A stretch of DNA of 41,878 bases from contig JADLAZ010000038.1 in the NCBI GenBank assembly GCA_020849725.1, positions 1 through 41,878 on the forward strand, in the 5' to 3' direction. Of the stretch, positions 7,699 through 15,145 are shown one piece after another. Made by a program: the position numbers and the translations under genes. Origin of the DNA: Chloroflexota bacterium. Its GTDB lineage: Bacteria > Chloroflexota > Chloroflexia > Thermomicrobiales > JADLAZ01. Under the pieces are notes generated by a model. That model worked only from the letters and a program-made list of their open reading frames with translations, was not told where the DNA came from and searched no databases. The first letter of the stretch is position 1, and every line of letters starts with the position of its first letter.

Positions 7699-7965
7699 AT
7701 GACCACCGATGATCGCTCGCTGGCGCGCCAGTTGCAGGCCGTAGGTCACATCCTCGATGAGCGGGGCGCGTTCAAGGAAGTCCTGGTCCACCAGGCCGAC
7801 GATGGCTTCATCGTGCATGCTCTTGAGATCCAATGGGGACATGAGCAGTCGGTCTGGACCCCGGTCACGATCCTGATTGAGGCGAGTGAGGTGAGGGAGA
7901 CGATTGAGGGCATAGCGTTGCCCGCCGTGCCGGTGGCTAAGGCCGAGCGACGGTGGTGGCGCTAG
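7699..7965 (+). CDS. Small protein, paralogue of the next gene, unknown function
   Basis: This 88-residue protein starts at ATG 7699 with GAGGAGG at 7687-7693. The core is LQAVGHILDERGAFKEVLVH, then DDGFIVHALEI and a predicted final helix. It aligns with the neighbour's LRALGHFLDERGFRHVRVIE, EEGLLIQAMPV and following helix, so the two are tandem paralogues. There is no signal peptide or membrane segment, and the basic WWR C-terminus is unusual. I do not recognise a family, but the pattern of a helix followed by strands suggests a small alpha/beta fold. Confidence 0.7.
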   Translation: MTTDDRSLARQLQAVGHILDERGAFKEVLVHQADDGFIVHALEIQWGHEQSVWTPVTILIEASEVRETIEGIALPAVPVAKAERRWWR

Positions 7966-8008
7966 GCGTCGCTGTGGATGGCGTGGATGGACGGTCGGGA
8001 GGATGGAT

Positions 8009-8323
8009 ATGAACCTATTTCGAGGCTTGCCGGGCACGGATTACCAGGATGTGCTGCGGGCGCTGGGGCACTTCCTCGATGAGCGCGGCTTTCGCCATGT
8101 GCGGGTGATCGAGCATGAAGAGGGTCTGCTCATTCAGGCCATGCCGGTGGTCGAAGGCAAAGTCAGCAACAAGTACGAGACGTTCTTGCTGACCGATGCG
8201 GCCATCCAGCGGCTGCTCACGCTAGCCTACGAGCGGCGGCAGCCCGGCGTCGGTGTGGCGTCGCCCGGGCCAGCGACCGGTCTCACCGGCCTGCTCCCCC
8301 GCCAGCGGGTGCTGGTCGAATAG
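8009..8323 (+). CDS. Small protein, paralogue of the previous gene, unknown function
   Basis: This 104-residue protein is given the ATG at 8009, because GGGAGG (7997-8002) is six bases away; the ATG at 8003 would touch that site. It contains YQDVLRALGHFLDERGFRHV, EHEEGLLIQAMPV and a long helix (DAAIQRLLTLAYERRQ), followed by a Gly/Pro-rich tail. It differs from its paralogue by this C-terminal extension. The gap to the upstream gene is 43 bases, so the pair is probably one transcript, ended by the hairpin at 8357-8384. Confidence 0.7.
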   Translation: MNLFRGLPGTDYQDVLRALGHFLDERGFRHVRVIEHEEGLLIQAMPVVEGKVSNKYETFLLTDAAIQRLLTLAYERRQPGVGVASPGPATGLTGLLPRQRVLVE

Positions 8324-8356
8324 CCCGGTTCCGGCGTCACTGCCGCGTGCCACGAG

Positions 8357-8384
8357 CGCCGGACCACGATGCTGTGGTCCGGCG
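8357..8384. terminator. Hairpin between convergent genes, likely bidirectional terminator
   Basis: CGCCGGACCAC (8357-8367) pairs perfectly with GTGGTCCGGCG (8374-8384), an 11-bp stem with a six-base loop. It sits between the stop of the plus-strand small gene and the stop of the minus-strand DUF362 gene. It lacks a T-run. Confidence 0.65.
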
Positions 8385-8407
8385 TCCGCTCGCTTGGCTG
8401 GCCGGCG

Positions 8408-9604
8408 TTACGCACCACCGGCGGCGATGGCGTCGTAGACGGCCAGCCGCTCGCCGTCATCGCCCGCCGGCATCACCTTCTTGATGAAGATGCCGCCCAG
8501 ATTGCGCCCACCATCGAGCTGGGCGCGCGGCCCAAAGGCATCGACCGTGTCGGCTGCCGCGATCACCTGACCACCGGCCAGCGCGACGATGCGGCCGCCG
8601 TAGCCAGGACGGTAGCTCTCGGCATCCGCACGGTACCGGAGCGCCTGCATGGCGACTTCCTGGCGTGTGCGTCGGGTGTCGTCCAGGTTGTTACGGTCAA
8701 CCGTGAAGGGTTTGCGCAGCGCGGCCAACCCATCGCCAACCAGTTCGATGTCGTCGCGCCGGTTCGGTCCCAGGCCGCGCGCGGCCGCCAGCGCCAGGGG
8801 ATTGTTGTCGAATAGGAACGGGTAGTCGCCATAGTCCCCTTCGGGATCGAGGCCCTGGACGAGCATGGCGGCTGCGTCGACGGCGATGGTGTTCGTGCCG
8901 ACGATCAGCAGGCCCGTCTCGACCGGCGGTCCGTGCCACTCGCGTTCGCTCTGCCCGACCAGTCCATCGATCACGCACAGCACCGGCGGGAACGTCAGGC
9001 CGAGATCGGCGATCGTGCGGGGCAGCCGGATCGGCGCGTGGAGATAGCGGCGCGGACTGCCATAGTGCAGTGTCGGTGTCATGCCGAAGAGATTCTTGAG
9101 GGTGCCGGTCGAGCCTGTCGACACGTGCGACTTCAACTTGGCGACGGAGACAATGGCGTCGGCATCGGCGAACTCATGGTTCATCCAGTAGCGATCGAAC
9201 ATGATGCCGCCGCCGGGCACGGCACACTCGACCCAGGGACCATCCTTGAAGTCGACCACTCGAACGTCGAGATCGCGCAGCGCGCGGTCGTGTCCAACCT
9301 GCCGCCAGACGTCGTGGCAAGATGAGCCGGTCGTCGCGTCGCCGATGACGATATCACCGTCATGAAAGCGCCGGATCAAGCGCACCGTCGCCGCCAGGAC
9401 AGTCGGGTCGGTCAGCGCCACTTGCCGGCCCTGATGGAGTCTGACATCGTTGGTGCCCAGATTGGGCTTGATCAGCACCTTCTTCTTGTTGCGCAAGCCC
9501 CGACCGATGTCGCCGACCAGGTCAGCGCCGCGCAGCAGCGCCGTCTCCACCGCTGCGTCCGATTCGGTCGCCGCGCACCGCACCAGCGCCACTCGCTCGC
9601 CCAT
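8408..9604 (-). CDS. DUF362 domain protein
   Basis: The protein has 398 residues from ATG 9604, with GGAGGG shortly upstream. Family-type segments are KKKVLIKPNLGTNDVRLHQG, DIVIGDATTGSS, DADAIVSVAKLKSHVSTGST, TLKNLFGM and TNTIAVDAAAMLVQGLDPE, which are the conserved blocks of DUF362. Many family members are joined to a ferredoxin domain; this one is not, as there are no CxxCxxC clusters. The biochemical role of the family is not established, and links to iron-sulfur or quinone metabolism have been suggested. The gene stands alone on the minus strand. Confidence 0.8.
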   Translation of the reverse strand: MGERVALVRCAATESDAAVETALLRGADLVGDIGRGLRNKKKVLIKPNLGTNDVRLHQGRQVALTDPTVLAATVRLIRRFHDGDIVIGDATTGSSCHDVWRQVGHDRALRDLDVRVVDFKDGPWVECAVPGGGIMFDRYWMNHEFADADAIVSVAKLKSHVSTGSTGTLKNLFGMTPTLHYGSPRRYLHAPIRLPRTIADLGLTFPPVLCVIDGLVGQSEREWHGPPVETGLLIVGTNTIAVDAAAMLVQGLDPEGDYGDYPFLFDNNPLALAAARGLGPNRRDDIELVGDGLAALRKPFTVDRNNLDDTRRTRQEVAMQALRYRADAESYRPGYGGRIVALAGGQVIAAADTVDAFGPRAQLDGGRNLGGIFIKKVMPAGDDGERLAVYDAIAAGGA

Positions 9605-9813
9605 CGCGCCTGCCCTCCATCGTTTATCTGGGAGATCGCCGCCGCATCCGGCAGCTATCGTAGCATGGCCAGGCCTGCGCCATGGTGGGCGCCATGGCCG
9701 AGCCATGACCAAACCGGCGGGGTCCGGTTCGGTATGCTAGACTGCCGATTGATCGAGGGCAGGACCGGCTCTGTCAGCCGGATGAGGATGAGTGCGGGGA
9801 GGAAGTCACGGGC

Positions 9814-10071
9814 ATGTTCGAAGCGATCGTCTACACGGTGCCGAACTGCGAGTTCTGTGAGCGCACGAAAACCTTCCTGGCACGCCGGCAGGTGCCGTTC
9901 CTGGAAAAGAACATCAACGTCGATCGTGCGGCCGTTCGAGAGTTGGAGCAAATGGCGGTCCAGGCGGTGCCGGTCACGGTCTACGGCGCCGAGGTGATCG
10001 TCGGGTTCAACCAGACCCGGCTGCTGGCCCTCTTCGGCAGGGACGAGGTCGCCGTCGTCGCGCACGGGTAA
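9814..10071 (+). CDS. Glutaredoxin-like thiol-disulfide protein
   Basis: This 85-residue thioredoxin-fold protein has the active site Cys12-x-x-Cys15 (VPNCEFC) after the first strand (MFEAIVYTVP). The cis-proline loop AVPVTVYG and a C-terminal GFNQTRLLALFG helix follow. Proteins of this size and pattern (NrdH/glutaredoxin-like) reduce disulfides in the cytoplasm, using thioredoxin reductase or a low-molecular-weight thiol. A TATGCT at 9733-9738 could be a -10 box but has no good -35. The downstream gap ends in a strong terminator at 10384-10427. Confidence 0.85.
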   Translation: MFEAIVYTVPNCEFCERTKTFLARRQVPFLEKNINVDRAAVRELEQMAVQAVPVTVYGAEVIVGFNQTRLLALFGRDEVAVVAHG

Positions 10072-10383
10072 GGCGGGCAGGCTAGCGGCAGGACGCCAGC
10101 AGCCACGACCACTCCCGACGGGATAGGCCAGCCAGCGCCACCGGCGCGGCCAGGTGTCGGCCCGATACTGGACACCGGTGGCGCCGGTGGCCGGTCATAC
10201 ATCCGTGCCCGGTGTCCGTCGTTCTACCAGTGTGCCGAAGACGGGCCAACCTCGACAGGAACATCTGGCGCGTGGTTGGATGCGTACACTCAGCATAGGC
10301 GGCATCGAACCGGCCCACGATGAGGCGAAGCCCATGGGCGATGTCCGCCGGCCTTCCTGCCTACTCCTTCCTCCTCCCTCCGC

Positions 10384-10427
10384 GTACCTCCCCCGGTCGG
10401 GCTTGCCCGGTCGGGGGAGGTACTTTT
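10384..10427 (+). terminator. Strong Rho-independent terminator
   Basis: GTACCTCCCCCG (10384-10395) pairs with CGGGGGAGGTAC (10412-10423). Inside, CGGGC/GCCCG pairs again around TT, separated by a symmetric GT/GT bulge. TTTTC follows, so this is a clear plus-strand terminator. Confidence 0.9.
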
Positions 10428-10528
10428 CTGACTCGCCCAGCGGTCGCACGGAACCGGGGTGCACTGGGGCGCCACCGGTGAGAGCAGAGTACTATGCCGG
10501 GCGTGGCTGGCCGGCCGGGGGGCGCTGC

Positions 10529-10534
10529 TATACT
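10529..10534 (+). promoter_or_regulatory. Possible -10 element for the glycoside hydrolase gene
   Basis: TATACT matches the -10 of the sigma factor promoter in this window and lies 101 bases before the ATG at 10636. No TTGACx-like -35 is found at 16-18 bases, so confidence is low. Confidence 0.3.
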
Positions 10535-10635
10535 GGTCGTGCGGATGGCAGCAGCTATCGGCGTACCATGCGGCTGAGAAAATGGCACTGACGGGGCGCC
10601 ATGGTGTCCTGGTCACGTGCGGAGGGGCGGGAGCA

Positions 10636-12441
10636 ATGTCACGTGGCGGTCGCCAATGGCTCCTGATTCTGGTTGCGATCGTGATCGCGGCTGGTCCGCT
10701 GTGGCTGCCGCCAGCGCCGGTGGCTCAGGCCCAGGCGGTCAGCTCACCGTTCGGCGTCAATACACATGTTGGCACCCGCTTCGGGCAGTTCGGGCGGATG
10801 CACGTGCCGCTCGATCTGGTGGCTCGCCACAACGTCAGCTGGGTGCGCGAGGAGTTCCGCTGGGACGTCATCCAGCACCGGCCGGGGCGGTGGGATTGGG
10901 GCTTCTCGGATGAGCTGGTGGACACGGCCACCGCGCGCGGGCTGAGCATTCTGGGATTGCTCGTGTACAGCGTGGGCTGGGCCAATCCCGGAGCGGGCGC
11001 CGGCAGCAACCAGCCCGTGTGGGCGATGCCCGCCAACTTGGATGCCTATCGCGAGTACGTCAGCACGGTCGTCAGCCGCTATCGCGGCCGGGTGCGCGCC
11101 TGGGAGGTCTGGAACGAGCCGAACCATGCGTACTTCTGGCAGCCGGAACCGAAACCGGAGGCCTATGCCGCCTTGCTGCGGGTGGCCTCCGACGCCATCC
11201 GCGCCGCCGACCCCGGCGCGCGCGTCGTCCTGGGTGGCGTCTCAGGCAGCGACATTGCCTTCCTGGAGCGCGTCGTCGCGGCTGCTGGCTGGGATGCGTT
11301 TGACGTCGTGGCCGCCCACCCCTACGTCGCTCCGAAAAGCCCGGAGCGCGGCGCGCTGGCCGACGGCGAGATTGCCAAGCTGCGGGCTTTCGTTGACCGG
11401 CACGGCGGCAACAAGCCGATCTGGCTGACGGAGTTCGGCTGGCCGACCTCGACGCCGGGTCACTGGGGCGTGGGCGACGGCGATGCGCAGGCAAACTACC
11501 TCGTGCGGGGATTTGTGCAGGCGACGACTAGCCCGGGCGTGGAGCGCGCGTTCTGGTACAACTGGCGCAACGATGGCTCGGATCCGGGCAATGATGAGAA
11601 TAACTTCGGCCTGGTCGCCAATGACTGGCGCACGCCGAAGCCGGCCGCCACGGCGCTGCGGACCCTCACGCGCCGGCTCGACAATGCGTCGTTCGTGCGC
11701 CGGCTGGACCTCCAGGTGGCCGGGCGCACGATCGTGAACGATTTTGAGGATGAGCAGGGCTGGCACGCCTGGGGCGATGGCGCGACGGCCCAGGTGGAGC
11801 GAACCAGCGACGAGCGTGCTGGCGGCAGTTTTGGCGGTCGCGTGCGCTACGCCTTCACTAATGGTGGCAAAGCTTACGTCGACCTGCAGCGGATAGTCGG
11901 CGTGCCTGGCGAGCCACAGCGTCTGGGCGTCTGGGTCCGTGGCGACAGCTCGGGCCATCTCCTGTGGGCTACGTTCCGGGATGCATCGGACGAGTACTTC
12001 CGGGTCTTCCTGTGCGCGATCGCCGGCGGTTGGCAGCAGTGCGAGGCGCCCTTTGACAGCTTTGCCCACAGCGATGGCGACGGCGTGATCCAGTACCCGG
12101 TGCGGTTTCAGTCGCTGGTCCTGGACAACGAGCCGGACGGTGTGAGCGGCGAGGGGACGATCGTCCTGGATGATCTGTATGTGGAGGACGGCCCGGAGGT
12201 GTTCGGCTACCGCTACGATCGGGCTGGCCGCCATGTCGATGTCCTGTGGACCGTCGGCGCCGGTGCGCAGCTCAATCTGCCGACCTGGTCGCCCGACGCG
12301 GTTGTCACGCAGCGTGACGGCCAGAGCCAGGTGATCGCGGCGCAGGATGGAGGGCTGCCGCTGCTGGTGGGTGAGGCGCCGATCTACGTCGAGCATGTCG
12401 GCCACGAGCCGCTCCCGGCGCCACCACCGGACAGCCCGTAG
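10636..12441 (+). CDS. Secreted clan GH-A glycoside hydrolase (GH5/GH39-like) with C-terminal beta domain
   Basis: This 601-residue protein has a signal peptide: a basic start (MSRGGRQW), a hydrophobic core (LLILVAIVIAAGPLW) and a likely cleavage after AQAQA near residue 34. The TIM-barrel follows, with Glu161 in RAWEVWNEPN as the acid/base and Glu266 in PIWLTEFGWP as the probable nucleophile, the standard clan GH-A pair. Residues about 395-530 form a beta-sandwich-like module (VNDFEDEQGWHAWGDGATAQ, then IVLDDLYVEDGPE) that resembles carbohydrate-binding domains. GGAGGGGCGGGAG before the ATG supports the start. The substrate cannot be told; beta-xylosidase, glucanase or a similar activity is possible. 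The gene appears to stand alone. Confidence 0.85.
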   Translation: MSRGGRQWLLILVAIVIAAGPLWLPPAPVAQAQAVSSPFGVNTHVGTRFGQFGRMHVPLDLVARHNVSWVREEFRWDVIQHRPGRWDWGFSDELVDTATARGLSILGLLVYSVGWANPGAGAGSNQPVWAMPANLDAYREYVSTVVSRYRGRVRAWEVWNEPNHAYFWQPEPKPEAYAALLRVASDAIRAADPGARVVLGGVSGSDIAFLERVVAAAGWDAFDVVAAHPYVAPKSPERGALADGEIAKLRAFVDRHGGNKPIWLTEFGWPTSTPGHWGVGDGDAQANYLVRGFVQATTSPGVERAFWYNWRNDGSDPGNDENNFGLVANDWRTPKPAATALRTLTRRLDNASFVRRLDLQVAGRTIVNDFEDEQGWHAWGDGATAQVERTSDERAGGSFGGRVRYAFTNGGKAYVDLQRIVGVPGEPQRLGVWVRGDSSGHLLWATFRDASDEYFRVFLCAIAGGWQQCEAPFDSFAHSDGDGVIQYPVRFQSLVLDNEPDGVSGEGTIVLDDLYVEDGPEVFGYRYDRAGRHVDVLWTVGAGAQLNLPTWSPDAVVTQRDGQSQVIAAQDGGLPLLVGEAPIYVEHVGHEPLPAPPPDSP

Positions 12442-12630
12442 CCCGCGCCCGGCTCAGCGGCGCCGGCTTCATACCAGCCTGTCGCCATTCCTACGGGGCT
12501 GGTGGTCAGTGTGTAAGAGAACTGTCATCCACCAGCGCGATCGAGGCGCTACAGTAGCCATAGGCCCGAGCGCGGCCGGACCCGGTCGCGCGTGGCTCTG
12601 TCGCGTCGTCGCTCGCACTAAGGTGAGGTG

Positions 12631-13110
12631 ATGGGTTCGCTAGAATTACAGCTCATGCGGGAACTGGCGATCGATCTCGTCCGCCAGTGCGCCGAGCGCG
12701 TGCTGCGCGAGGGATCGGAGGCGCCGGCCGATCTGGCCTGGTACCGGCAATGGTTCGCTGACCAGTACGAGCGCTGGCTTGTCACACCTCGGCCGGCGTT
12801 GAGCGGGCGCACGCCGCTCAACGCCATCGCCGACGAGCGGCATCGGCTTGGCATCGGCCCGGCTGATCTCAGCGACGTGCCGCAACAGATCGAATTGTAC
12901 ACCGACCTCCCGCAGATCGAGCATTGGGGCGAGCCGGCGGCCACCGCCGGCGCGGCGAGTTCGTCGCTGGCGCCGGGTGATGCCCTGCCAGCCCGCTGGA
13001 CCGCTGACCCGGCCGAGCATCTGGCCGACCGAGGGGCAGCCTCCTCGGCCGACGACGCGCGCTGGCAGCGCTTCTGCGAGCAGCACCTGGCCGGTTGGCT
13101 CGAGGACTGA
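12631..13110 (+). CDS. Hypothetical protein with an Xre/MbcA/ParS-like central motif
   Basis: This 159-residue protein starts at ATG 12631, behind AAGGTGAGG. The first 45 residues are helical (MRELAIDLVRQCAERVLREG). The segment YERWLVTPRPALSGRTPLNA followed by IADERHRLG resembles the 'W-x-P-L-G-G-TP-x-x-A' motif of MbcA/ParS/Xre-type toxin-antitoxin proteins and of some SEC-C proteins. No RES-type toxin gene lies beside it, so an antitoxin role is not supported by context. The C-terminal third is Ala/Asp-rich and probably flexible. Function is unknown. Confidence 0.65.
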   Translation: MGSLELQLMRELAIDLVRQCAERVLREGSEAPADLAWYRQWFADQYERWLVTPRPALSGRTPLNAIADERHRLGIGPADLSDVPQQIELYTDLPQIEHWGEPAATAGAASSSLAPGDALPARWTADPAEHLADRGAASSADDARWQRFCEQHLAGWLED

Positions 13111-13122
13111 CGCCGGCAGCGC

Positions 13123-13863
13123 TCAGTCGGTCATCAGGCCGCCATCGACGGTGAGCGTCTCGCCGTGGATGTAGCTGGCCGCATCCGACAGCAGGAAAAC
13201 CGCCGCCGCCGCGATCTCCGGCGGCCGGCCCAGGCGGCCGAGCGGGATGGTTGCCAGTACGCGGGCGCGGCGCTCACCCTCCAGGCCGGCGACCATGGCT
13301 GTCTCGGTCGGCCCCGGTGCGATGGCATTGACGGCGATGCCGCGAGCACCGAACTCCCGCGCCAGCGCCCGTGTCAGGCCGATAACACCGGCCTTGGCCG
13401 TCGCGTAGGCGACTGTCCCGGACAGGCCGCCGCCGCGCTTGCCGGCGACGGAGGCGATGTTCACGATGCGGCCGCCACCCTGCGCTAGCATCTGCGGGAC
13501 GGCGGCGCGGGCGCCGTAGTAGGCGCTCCACAACGTCACATGCTGAACGCGCGCCCAGCGCTCCGGGTCGATGTCAAGGAACGGCTGAGTGTCGACGATA
13601 CCGGCGTTGCAGACCAGGCCGTCGAGTCGTCCCCAGCGCTCGACCACGGCGGCCACGAGCGCGACCGACGTCGCCGGGTCGGCGACATCGCCGGGCAGAG
13701 CCATGGCACAGTCGCCAAGCGCGGTCACTGTCGCTGCGGCTGTGTCCGGGTTGAGGTCGTTGACGGCCACGCGCGCGCCAGCCGCGATGGCCGCCTCGGC
13801 AATAGCCCGACCGATCCCCTGGCCGGCGCCGGTCACCAGCACGATCTTGCCCGTCAGGTCCAT
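13123..13863 (-). CDS. SDR-family NAD(P)-dependent oxidoreductase
   Basis: This classical short-chain dehydrogenase of 246 residues has the nucleotide motif TGAGQGIG (11-18), Asp36 after the second strand (AVNDLN) favouring NAD, and CNAGIV. The catalytic Ser138, Tyr153 and Lys157 lie in NIASVAGKRG and YATAK, and PG near the end (AIAPGPTETAM) is typical. It resembles 3-oxoacyl-ACP reductase/acetoacetyl-CoA reductase (FabG-like) or sugar dehydrogenases; sequence alone does not fix the substrate. AAGGGA precedes ATG 13863. It is divergent from the alcohol dehydrogenase gene, sharing a 154-base spacer. Confidence 0.9.
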   Translation of the reverse strand: MDLTGKIVLVTGAGQGIGRAIAEAAIAAGARVAVNDLNPDTAAATVTALGDCAMALPGDVADPATSVALVAAVVERWGRLDGLVCNAGIVDTQPFLDIDPERWARVQHVTLWSAYYGARAAVPQMLAQGGGRIVNIASVAGKRGGGLSGTVAYATAKAGVIGLTRALAREFGARGIAVNAIAPGPTETAMVAGLEGERRARVLATIPLGRLGRPPEIAAAAVFLLSDAASYIHGETLTVDGGLMTD

Positions 13864-14017
13864 GGCGTGTCCCTTCCTAGCCTGCAGCGCTGCGGTGGCC
13901 TGTCGGCGTCGATTGTAGCCAGCCGCGCCTGGCCTCGCCACACACCATGCCAGCCACCCTATGCTAGGATGGCCGCACAGCCGTACGAATGGGGCGGAGG
14001 GCGCGAGGAGGAGAGCG

Positions 14018-15106
14018 ATGCGAGCCGCAGTGCTACACGAGCAAGGCAAGCCGATCGTCGCCGAAGAGGTTGAGCTGGAGGATCCGAAGGCGGGCGAAGT
14101 GCGCGTCCGAATGACCGCCAGTGGCGTCTGCCACTCGTGTCTCCACGCCGCCGATGGCTCGTGGCCGGGCGTGCCGGTGCCGATGGCGCTTGGTGACGAA
14201 GGGGCCGGCACCGTCACCGCCGTCGGGGCGGGCGTCACCAACCTGCGTGTGGGTGACCCGGTGGTCTTGTCGTGGGCGCCGTCGTGCCGCCAGTGTCGCT
14301 ACTGCGTCAGCGGGCGGCCGGTGCTGTGCGAGCGGCGGCCGCCGCGCGGCTGCCTCTACGATGGCACGACCCGCATGCGGCTGCGCGGCCAGACGGTCTA
14401 CCAGTACGGCACCGTCGCCAGCTTCAGCTCGGAGACGGTGGTGCCAGAGAGTTGCGCCGTTCCGATCACGCCGGCCATGCCGCTCGATCGGGCGGCGCTG
14501 ATCGGCTGTTCGGTCATGACCGGCGTCGGCGCGGTCATCAACACAGCGCAAGTGCCGGCCGGCGCGAGTATGGCCGTCTGGGGCGCCGGCGGCATTGGCC
14601 TCAACGTCGTCCAGGGCGGTGTGCTGGCCAACGCGCATCCCATCATTGCCGTCGATGTCATGGCCACCAAACTGGCCTACGCCGAGGGCATGGGCGCCAG
14701 CCACGTCATCGACGCCAGCCGTGAAGACCCGGTGGCGGCCATCCAACGCCTAACGGGGCGGGGCGCCGACTACACCTTCGTCGCCGTCGGGCACACGGCT
14801 GCGGTCGAGCAGGCCTGGGCGGCGACTGCGCCGGGCGGCGCCTGCACCGTGATCGGCCTGCCGCCGGCCGGCTCGGTGATCCAGATCCCGCCCGGCACGC
14901 TCGTCGGCAGCGAGCGCCGCTTGATCGGGTCGTCCTACGGCTCAGCGCGCACCTTCATCGACTTTCCGCGCCTGGTCGAACTGTACTTGGCCGGCAAACT
15001 CCGCATCGACGAGTTGATCAGTCGGCGCTACGAGATTGGCCAGGTCAATGAAGCGTTCCGGGCGATGGTCGCCGGCGAAGTCGCCCGCGGCCTGATCGTG
15101 TTCTAG
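14018..15106 (+). CDS. Zinc-dependent alcohol dehydrogenase (MDR family)
   Basis: The protein has 362 residues, with GAGGAGGAG upstream of ATG 14018. The structural zinc lobe is intact (Cys90, Cys93, Cys96 and Cys104). Catalytic zinc candidates are Cys38 (GVCHSC) and Cys164 (IGCSVMTG). The usual His of GHEGAG is Asp60 here (LGDEGAG), which is unusual but could still bind zinc. The Rossmann motif is VWGAGGIGLNVV, and the next acidic residue (AVDVM) suggests NAD. Overall it follows class III/NDMA-type alcohol dehydrogenases. A TATGCT at 13960 might be its -10. The divergent SDR gene may act on the same alcohol or ketone. Confidence 0.9.
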   Translation: MRAAVLHEQGKPIVAEEVELEDPKAGEVRVRMTASGVCHSCLHAADGSWPGVPVPMALGDEGAGTVTAVGAGVTNLRVGDPVVLSWAPSCRQCRYCVSGRPVLCERRPPRGCLYDGTTRMRLRGQTVYQYGTVASFSSETVVPESCAVPITPAMPLDRAALIGCSVMTGVGAVINTAQVPAGASMAVWGAGGIGLNVVQGGVLANAHPIIAVDVMATKLAYAEGMGASHVIDASREDPVAAIQRLTGRGADYTFVAVGHTAAVEQAWAATAPGGACTVIGLPPAGSVIQIPPGTLVGSERRLIGSSYGSARTFIDFPRLVELYLAGKLRIDELISRRYEIGQVNEAFRAMVAGEVARGLIVF

Positions 15107-15145
15107 TTCGGGCCGGCGGGCCTGGTCGCTCTGCGTGCCCCGTGA

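Larger units (their letters stand above)
10072..10635. other. 564-base intergenic region with a strong terminator, possibly a small RNA
   Basis: No convincing coding frame is present. A GC-rich patch of CCGGTGGC-type short repeats lies at about 10135-10200. A pyrimidine-rich tract at 10350-10390 runs into the strong hairpin terminator at 10384-10427. After the terminator, TATACT at 10529-10534 may be a -10 for the glycoside hydrolase gene. The terminator is over 300 bases behind the glutaredoxin stop, so the segment is either a long 3' untranslated region or an RNA gene. Confidence 0.45.

Noticed and set aside
12631..13110. Antitoxin of a RES-Xre pair
   Set aside because: Only a weak motif is seen and no toxin gene lies on either side, so the call was kept as hypothetical.
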